From Gnetum montanum (taxonomy: Eukaryota; Streptophyta; Gnetopsida; Gnetales; Gnetaceae), in the NCBI GenBank assembly GCA_015680685.1, contig MNCI01009650.1, positions 509,512-573,511 on the forward strand: a stretch of 64,000 nucleotides of DNA. The letters run 5' to 3'. The position numbers and the translations under genes were made by a program. Numbering within the stretch: the stretch's first letter is position 1; each line of letters begins with the position of its first letter. Of this stretch, positions 56,151 through 64,000 are shown piece after piece. A model generated the notes under the pieces. The model was given only the letters and a program-made list of their open reading frames with translations, was not told where the DNA came from and searched no databases.

Positions 56151-58073
56151 TACACCCACGACTGAATGACAACTCATCCTTGAGTTTCTTACAAAATATT
56201 GGGAAGGTATGAGATTATTAACTAATTTACAACTGACAGTGGAATGGGATGGTAGACTCAACATGCCCAGTGATGGATCAATAAGAATATTACAACATTG
56301 TGGTGAACACTCGTACATAAATGACATCCAAGCCTTTATTTGACAGCTTGTAGAGAAAGAGAGAGAAAGAAAATGAAGCGTGTTGTCACCAATGCTAAAA
56401 TTGCACCTTCTGTTGTTTATCCTTAGCCATGCCACCAAACTTGCTCCTTTCGTAAATGCTCTAGTTCCGGTCCATCCTGAGTGCTTCCTCCAAGCCTAGT
56501 CCATTGTTTGTATGATCGCCATATGCACACACAACATAATCAAAAATGGGCAAGGATAGATAAACCACAATGTAGTTGATACCTTGCCTTGATATGAAGC
56601 ACATTGGTTGAGTTATGATTATGGTAGAAACTGGTTTAGAGATTTATCATAGGTGAATACCCAAGGTGTAGGGGTTAGGTGAATAGTAAAATGAAGAAAA
56701 TTGAAAAATTTGTGCCAGGGCCCCCACAACTAAGAGAAAACCTTCAGTAGCTATAAAATGGAAAACATGAGAAACAAGAAAGATGAAAAATATCAATGGA
56801 AATGCCAATAAAATGGATGTCATGGATGGGGATGAAATAAGAAATGATTGATTGCAGGAAATGTGTAAGAAAAATAAGTTAACAATTGCACCAAAAAGAA
56901 ATGCTAGTGGGTCCTCCCCAAAGTAGGCTCATGCCCTTTATGCCTTGACAGACCCACAAACCAAAGAGTCTGTAGGCTCTAGGAATGTCATTTGGAAGTA
57001 AGAGTTAAAAAATTACCCACAAAAATTCACCAAAGAATAATAATGCATCAACCTAGAATAGACTAATGATAAAACCAGCAATGAGGTGGAAAATGGGAAG
57101 AAAGATGGAGAGAAGAGAATGGAATGGAATCCCAAGAATAAGGTTGTGTAAAGTCCCTTGTGTATTTCATGGTTAAGATGATTGAGTAGAACTTCATCCC
57201 AAATCTAGACTCAAACCAACCACATTCAGTAACCGCGCATCAATACACCTGGCCAATCCATCCTCTTGAAGCAACAAGAATGCCTTCACAAAGAGTGACC
57301 ACCATCTTGAGGAGAGCGAGATGGAGAAGAAAAAAGTGAGAAAGGGCCTTAGTTAGAGGGAACCTTTAGGCATGGGTAACATGTCTTTCCAATTTCATAA
57401 CTAGTGCTTGTAGCCCATATTGCTTTATTATGTCTAAGGGATGTGCTTTGAATTCTTACTTTTCTCTTTCTTTATTTTTTTTGCGTGAGAACCACACCAT
57501 GCAAAGACTTATTTTTATTCACTCAGCTTCCTGATATTTGAACAATGTCAGAATGGTGGAAAACCCAAGAAAAAGCATTCAAGAACCCAAGAGAATGACC
57601 AACACAAATGCATCAAATCCCCTTGAAGTCACACCCTTCTCATCCTTTGAGTCTTTCCTTGGTTTGAAATATACCTAGCCACCAATTCATTAATAAGTTT
57701 ACCTAGAAAAAATGGATTGTACAATTCCAAGCCAAAGGAGACCATAGAGTTGTATGGATGAGTGGACGACATGGACTCATTACCTATTTTACCAAAAGAA
57801 CCATACCTTAATATTAACATCATAATTCAAATGTAAAAACTAAACATTAGCAATCAATATGATATAATTCAATCCATCATCATGAGCACTTATTGGATGA
57901 TGAATAAAAGCAATCAAGCAAAAAATAAATAGTAAAAACATGAACAATGGTGTAAAACAAAAATAAGAAAAGTTGAAAGAATGTGTAAAATAAAAATGTG
58001 TGAAATAACAATTCAAAAAGAACTTAGGGCCTAGAATGGTTAGCATAGGTGGCCCATCTCCCCCACCACTAAG
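56151..58073 (-). other. Polypurine tract and 3' non-coding region of element 3
   Basis: The minus strand reads CAGTCGTGGGTGTA at 56164-56151 beside the LTR. The rest has no sustained frame and shares blocks with the other elements, such as GGCATGGGTAACATGTCTTT at 57369-57388. Confidence 0.65.
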
Positions 58074-59345
58074 TTAGAACAAGGAGATTCGAAATAGTGA
58101 GTAGGGTTGTCCATCAACAGAGGTAGCATGTGTACTGGTGATCCTAAGTTCATGGATGGTTTGTTGCACATTGACCAATCGTTTCTTATCTAGGCTCTCA
58201 GGTTTGTATATTGTCATGGCCCCTGAAGGAAAAGTTGCACAAATAATATAAGGTCCTTTCCATAGTGTTTGAAATTTAGTATGTTGTGGCACATGTGTGG
58301 GATTCCAGTAGAGAACCTTATCTCCTGGTTGATATTTAACTTTCCTAATTCTTAGGTCATGACGTTGTTTATTGAAGGCCTTGTGTAATTCGTTAGATGA
58401 TAGGACAGCTAATCAATTTTCATCTAGTAAGTTAAGGGTTACTAACCATTGTTTCTGTGCTAGATCAAGGTCAAGGTTGAGGTCACATGCCATGGATAGT
58501 GTACAAAGCTCAGTTTGAATGGGAAGTGTTGGTAATTTGCCATATACTAACTCATAAGGAGAGTAGCTTGTAGGGAGTTTCCATGTGGAGCGGTATGCCC
58601 AAAGAGCATCGTTCAATTTAGTGCTCTAGTCTCACCTAAACTTGCTAATGGTTCTTGTCAATATCTTTGTAATCTCCATGTTGGTGACTTCTGCTTGACC
58701 ATTCACTTGGGGGTGGTATGGTGTAGTCAATTTATGCTCAACCCCTAAGCGTTGCATTAATTTTTGAAAAGTTGCACCTGTGAAGTGTGTACCATTGTCT
58801 AAAATAAGTGCATGCAGCACAACAAACTTGTTTATGATTTGTTGTTGAACAAATCATGCAGCTGTAGATGATGTACAATCTTAAATAGTAGTTACTTCAG
58901 CCCATTTTTTTAGGTAATCAATGGAAACAATAATATAAGCTTTTCTATTCAACATTGGTGTAATCGGCCCCATAAAATTAATTCCCCAAATGTTGAAGGG
59001 TTCTAATGATTAAATCCATTATTTTGGACCCTCCATTCTAGCACTCATTCCCCCATCATGTTGAAAACACTCACAAGATTGGACAAAATGATAGGCCAAT
59101 AATATCCTGCAAGCAGGATCTTGATGGTCATTCATCTCCTAGCATAATGAACCCCACAAATATCCTCATGAGTGTCTTAGAGAACTCAAAATTGATCTAT
59201 ATCAGGAACACACCATCGAACCAAGCCATTGGGACACACTTTGTAAAGTTGCCCATTGATCTCCATAAAGTACTTGGCTTGGTGAAGAAACTGTTGTTTC
59301 TTCTTAAGGTTTAACTCTTGTGGTGTTTTTTGGGTGAGGAGATAG
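58074..59345 (-). pseudogene. Integrase of element 3 (decayed)
   Basis: Core: IWGINFMGPITPMLNRKAY (GIN where the catalytic Asp is expected), SIDYLKKWA, LILDNGTHFTGATFQKLMQR (second Asp kept), YHPQVNGQAEVTNMEITKIL (Glu kept), MNDALWAYRSTWKLPTSYSP. C-terminus: AQKQWLVTLNLLDEN, FQTLWKGPYIICATF, LVNVQQTIHELRI. Open pieces 58820-58632, 58616-58413 and 58292-58074, with isolated stops between. Confidence 0.8.
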
Positions 59346-59830
59346 GTAAGAATGCTACTGTACTAGTTTGTCTCCGTGGGTGATTGATTATTCACTACAC
59401 TAGAAAAGAGGAATTCATTAGGAAAATGATTAGAAATTGGATACTCATTCTCTTTGTTGTTCCATCGCAACTGAGATAAATGATCAAAAACTACATTCTT
59501 GGTGCCCTTGCGATCAATCAAAATTAAATCAAACTCTTGTAAGATTACAAGCCATTGTATGATATGAGGGCTTACCATTGGCTTATTCATGAGGAACCAA
59601 ATTGCACTATGATCTGTATGTATATATACTTTATATTCCAATACATAGTGTCTAAAATTTTCTAGTGAAAACACTATAGCCATTAATTCTTTCTCTATGG
59701 TAGTGTAGTTAAGTTGTGCACTAGAGATACTTCTACTTGCATAGTGGATGTAATAAGGATGCTTTTGGTCATCTAACTGTGTAAGTACGAATCCTATAGC
59801 ATAGTTGGATGCATCAATCATGATATGGAA
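59346..59830 (-). CDS. RNase H of element 3 (open)
   Basis: 152 uninterrupted codons (59821-59363): MIDASNYAIGFVLTQLDD (Asp), QLNYTTIEKELMAIVFSLEN (Glu), VYIHTDHSAIWFLMNKPMVS (Asp), then DRKGTKNVVFDHLSQL leading to the integrase linker. All three expected acidic residues are present. It would degrade RNA in the RNA-DNA hybrid. It is open only as part of a broken polyprotein. Confidence 0.8.
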
Positions 59831-60770
59831 TGGTTTGGACTAGTCAAGAGCTTGTAGAATAGGTGTTTCTACTAGCTTTTGTTTCAGAGTTTGGAAAGTT
59901 AATTCACATTCCTTGGTCCACTTGAAAGGTATGTCCTTTTTCAATAATTCCACTAATGGTTTAGCAACCTTTGAAAACTTCTCAATAAATCTCCTATAGT
60001 AGCCAATATGTCTAAGGAAAAATCAAATATCTTTGATAGTTTTCAATTGATGGGTAATTCCTTGGATAATTTTGATTTTCTCGGGGTCTACCTCTATCCC
60101 TATGTGTGAGATTTTATGCCCTAGTACTATGCCCTCTTGGACCATCAAATGGCTTTTTTGCTAGTTGAGCCTCAAATTGGTTTCTACACATCTTTCTAAC
60201 ACTTTCTCTAACTAGTCCAAGGCTTGATCAAAGTTTGCTCCATAGGTGGAGAAATTGTCCATAAAGACCTCCATGCCATTCCCTATATGTGTTAGAATAT
60301 GCCTAGAACTAGTCGTTGAAATGTTGTAGGGGCATTGCACAAGCCAAACAACATTTGTTTGTATGTGAACATTCCCTAAGGAATAGTGAATGTAGTCTCA
60401 GCTTGGTCTTCTGGGGCTATTTGTATTTGGTTATATCCACTATATCCATCCAGAAAACTGTATTTGGTATGGTGTTTAAGACTTGGTTAACAAATGGTAA
60501 TGGAAAGTGATCTTTGAATGTTGCTATATTTAATAGCCTAAAATCTATGCACACCCTCCATTTGCCTTCTTTTTTAGGCACAATAACTAAGGGGCTAACC
60601 TATTTTCTATTAGCAATGGGGTATATGAACCCAGCCTTGAGAAGCTGTTCAATTTCTTCCTTAACTACTTGTTTCAGCTTAGGGTTCAATTGCCTCTATG
60701 GTTGTCTTTGAGGCTTCATGGAGGGGTCATTGTAAATTCTATGTTGGCATATCCTAGGATCTATTCTAGT
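59831..60770 (-). pseudogene. Reverse transcriptase of element 3 (decayed)
   Basis: Minus-strand residues: VVKEEIEQLLKAGFIYPIAN, KGKWRVCIDFRLLNIATFKD, FLDGYSGYNQIQIAPEDQAE, MLFGLCNAPTTFQRLVLG. The region of the second catalytic motif (about 60250) is frameshifted or stop-ridden (MAWRSLWTI in place of EVFMDDF in the same frame). Otherwise an Athila-type RT. Confidence 0.75.
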
Positions 60771-61089
60771 TAATTTGGTATATGATAAAGCAAAGGCTTC
60801 TGACCATTTATTTATTACCTTCAACAGTTCTTCTTTCTATTGAGGAGCAAGCTTAGTGTTAATAATTACTGGTTTTTTGTTTTTAAGGAATGTGTATTCC
60901 ATACTAGTGGACAATGGTTTCAGCTTGAGGGGTTCCTGCTTAAATTTCTTAGGAATTCTCAACTTCCCCCATTTCATATTTTCAAGGTTAAAACTTAAAA
61001 GTTGGTGGTGGAGTTGCTCTAATGCATCTATGCTATCGATGTAAGCACAAGTCAAACCCTCAGTTGGATCCATGCATATGAGTGAACTG

Positions 61090-61690
61090 CTTTCTTGATT
61101 AGCTATCAGCCACTAGGTATCTTCCTATCATGTGGCTACTGCATACAGGTATCTTGGTATGTTAATGACTTGTGCACACTAATTGCATGCAGGAAATGCT
61201 AAACTTTGCACAAACCATGACCTTTGCACACAATTACACCCTGTGTCACTGTATGTGATGCACAGAACTTTCTTCTTCTCTATATTTCTAAATGTATTTT
61301 CCTTTGATATTTCTAGTGAAAGATTGCAGATTCCTAGGCATGTGTCGATGATGCTTAGCCATGCTTTTCCCATTATGATTGGGAAGTCCCCCTTACCATT
61401 GTTTACCTGAATCACTAGGAAGTTAGCTGGGTACGACCACCCACAAATAGTGGTAACAATATCTTCCACCAATCTCAATGGGATAGTGATGGACTAGCCG
61501 GCCAACTCTAGATGGATGTTGCTCTTTCTCAATGGAGGCAGGTTCCAAGCCTTGTACATTTCTTGAGAAATCAGGTTAACACTAGAACCTAAATCCAAAA
61601 GAGCCTTGCATGGCACATTTCTAGTGATTTTTAAGTATATCAGAGGACTCCCAGGATTAGAGAATTTCTTGAAAAGCTAGCCAGCTTTGA
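61090..61690 (-). pseudogene. Retroelement protease of element 3, with linker
   Basis: Active site ALLDLGSSVNLISQEMYKAW (about 61610-61550), with the catalytic Asp intact. Then NIHLELAG, one TAG, SITIPLRLVEDIVTTICGWS, FPIIMGKAWLSIIDTCLG, and a linker with CNCVQRSW. Open part 61478-61179. It would cleave the gag-pol polyprotein. Confidence 0.75.
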
Positions 61691-64000
61691 TCCAATTGAT
61701 AATGACATGTGTTAGCATGACCATATGTCTTAAGTGTGGTGATTGGGTTGAAGGGGGCTTCAAAGTTTTGATTGATACTGAGGTATCTAAGGAATCAGCC
61801 ACTTGTGATTACAAGGGCTTAGTTGGACTATTGGTTCTAAAGAAAGGTATTTTCTTCATGTGGTTGTTAGAACCAATAATAGGTTGAGAGTTAATAGCCC
61901 TCGTGACATTATGTTGCTGTGGCTAGGTAGGAATTTCACCTTGCATCGCGGGAGTAGGTAGTAGTGGAGCTATTGGTGGAAGAGATGCAGCTGGATGAGA
62001 AGGATGATATACTTGTAGAATATTACCTCTAGAAGAGGGAGTCCCATAATACTCATGGGCTTGGTAGTGAGGTTGAGGAGTGACATGACTAGTAGATTCA
62101 TGTGGGAAGATTGGCTACTGCACGTAATATCCATATGGGTCAGGTTGCCAGTAAGAGTACTATTTCCTTGGTGGTGGCATTCCCCATGATTGTGGGTGCT
62201 ACCACTATTGATATTGCTCAATCTATTGTGGTGGAGTTCCACTAGGATAATATGTTAAGGGTTGGTGGAACTACCTTAGTTTACCTTGAGGATAAGGTAA
62301 CCTTCGGGGTGTTTGCCTTTTATTTAATTGTGGGTTGAGTGTATACATCCTAGACTCCTACAGATGTGAGATTATAGGGCAACATCCCTTAGGATGGTCA
62401 TATTGACATATCTCACATTCACTATCATTTTCTATTTCTAAATCTACAACCTCTTCAATGATGGAAAATTTTCCCTTACCCTTGCTTCGTGCATGTTTAG
62501 CCTCTTTCTTTTTTCTTCTCTCACTAACTTTCTCTCTAAACTCCTCTACTATTTTGAGAATAGTTTGAAATCTATTGTTTAGGGAATCCCACATTTGGTC
62601 TACCTTTTCCAAAAATTTTGATGTCATCTTTTGGATAGGCAAAGTTTTCCTATTCACCATCTTTTCGAGTGGTGACTCTTCTTCATCCTCACAAAATATT
62701 ACTCCCCTCTTCTAAAGGGAAGGATCTTAGTTATACTCTTCTGCACTTTCTCTCTTCCATAGCTCACCTTCTTCCTTAGCAACTTGCTCCAATAGTCTTT
62801 GAATTTGATGGGACCTAAGCTTGGATAGTCTCCCTTGGGCATAAGTCCCAAGGATCCTTCTCATTTCATGCCTAAGCCCATCCATGAGATGGCGCAATTG
62901 ATCCCTTTGTGAATAACCATGGCTAGGACAACAATGTAATAGTGCATAGTATCAACCCATGGCAGCATCCAAGGGTCCATGTCCTCCTTTTTTCCAGCCT
63001 TGGATTTGCTTTCACAAGTTAGACACTCAGGAGTACGTTTGGTACTTGTCATTAAATAATTTTAACATAGTACTCCATCTACGAATAGATTTTGGTTCTA
63101 AGGACTGGTACCAGCTTTCTTCTTCTTTAACTAGTGTCCATGGAAAAAACTTAAGTTTTTTCCATTCATTCTCTATGTTTTGTAAGGCACACATGTCATA
63201 GAATGCTTGTAAATGATTCTGAGGATTAGCAAATCATGGGATATTGTTCATATCTAATCTCTTGATCCTACTATCTTTCTAGTGCCCTGTTGGAATTCTA
63301 ATAGCCTCTAACATACTTTGAGTAGTGATTAGGGGTTCATCATGATCATCTCGTCCATTTCATCTATGATGCCTACGTTGTTCCCTATTCTCCCTTCTTC
63401 TATGTCGTGACTCTCTAGAGTTCCCTTGTCCCTTTTCCTGGCTATTTCATCTATGAGTTTCACTTTGCCTACCTTTATCCCCATGGTATTTTTCCTTATG
63501 ATTGTGTCCAAATATTGAAGGAGAGGGTTAAGGAGATGAAGAAGAAGAAGAATAAGGGGAACTATCATCATGATAGTGTTTGCTACCTTTTCTTTAGCGG
63601 TCACAGCCTCGATTATGATTGCAATTAGAATGTCCACTTTTATCATGTGTCTGTGTTCCTTTTTCGAACCTGTTGTGCCCATCGGTATCAGATTATGGGT
63701 TATGAATAATGGAATGAAGGTTCTCATACACAATCCCTTAGCCAAAGTCAAGGGGAGGAACATCATTGTGTGGGTGATTGCTTGAGGTAGGTTCGCCATC
63801 CTCATTTTCGCTTAAGACATGTGGGACATCCTAGGACCACTTACCCTTCAAAGACTTATGATATCTCTCCTATCACAAGACCCTTTGACATTGTGCCTCC
63901 ATGGGATGGTATTCTCTCAAGTTATGATCTTGTACAATGTATTCTGTGTGTAAGTTCAGCATGCCAATTTGTGTGAGAGCATGAAGAAGCATGCTTAGAA
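61691..64000 (-). pseudogene. gag of element 3 (decayed, N-terminus beyond window)
   Basis: Linker rich in Arg, His and Ser at about 63800-63320. Core at 63260-62860: HLQAFYDMCALQNIENEWKK, SWYQSLEPKSIRRWSTML, LFNDKYQTYS, LRHLMDGLRHEMRRILGTYA. Open part 62660-62358 with basic Lys/Arg and a Cys/His motif (CEICQYDHPKGCCP). The Pro/Gln/Tyr-rich tail includes SWGMPPPRK and YGYYVQ-type repeats to about 61950. Particle and RNA-binding protein by family. Confidence 0.7.

Larger units (their letters stand above)
55255..64000 (-). mobile_element. Athila-like Ty3/gypsy element 3, right edge beyond window
   Basis: Minus-strand order from 64000 down: gag, protease, RT, RNase H, integrase, 3' non-coding, 3' LTR. 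It is the best preserved pol of the Athila group here: protease D-L-G-S and all RNase H acidic residues are intact. There is no third ORF between integrase and LTR, unlike element 1. Confidence 0.8.

Overview
This window looks like gene-poor nuclear DNA from a large, repeat-filled land-plant genome; a gymnosperm is plausible but unproven. It is built mostly of decayed, nested LTR retrotransposons of the Ty3/gypsy Athila and Tat types plus one short Ty1/copia element. I see no bacterial-style operons, no CRISPR array and no rRNA or tRNA gene. Almost every retroelement reading frame is broken by stops, many of them TAA, TAG or TGA where relatives have CAA, CAG or CGA. That is the footprint expected from long-term deamination of methylated cytosine.

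Layout. 1-2480: a minus-strand LTR-like region with several tandem repeats (49, 47 and 193 bp) and TACGC hairpins. 2490-19025: Athila-like element 1 on the plus strand (LTR end, tRNA-Asp-type primer site, gag, protease, RT, integrase, long 3' non-coding stretch, extra third ORF). It is split at 6379-12289 by element A, a minus-strand element with two LTRs, a CTAAG target duplication and only a gag gene. 19026-28470: Athila-like element 2 on the minus strand, joined tail to tail with element 1 with no LTR between them. 28471-35513: the only host-like unique sequence, with candidate exons and the end of a small membrane-protein gene. Its putative intron is interrupted by a 2.7 kb copia element (32017-34698) with an ATACT target duplication. 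Between its LTRs that element carries GC-rich host-derived sequence, including an antisense piece of a pepsin-type aspartic protease.

35514-41216: a Tat-like element (alpha) with a palindrome-rich LTR, gag and protease. 41965-50724: a second Tat-like element (beta) with RT, RNase H, an additional archaeal-type RNase H, integrase and LTR; its last 3.3 kb is tandemly duplicated. 50725-55254: AT-rich DNA with 310-335 bp and 161 bp tandem repeats and one short coding relic. 55255-64000: Athila-like element 3 on the minus strand (3' LTR, 3' non-coding, integrase, RNase H, RT, protease, gag), running off the right edge.

Functionally, gag makes the particle, protease-RT-RNase H-integrase copy and insert the element, and the LTRs supply promoter and ends. 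No element here looks autonomous. Identities rest on motif recognition by eye; no database search or alignment program was run, and boundaries without terminal repeats are approximate.
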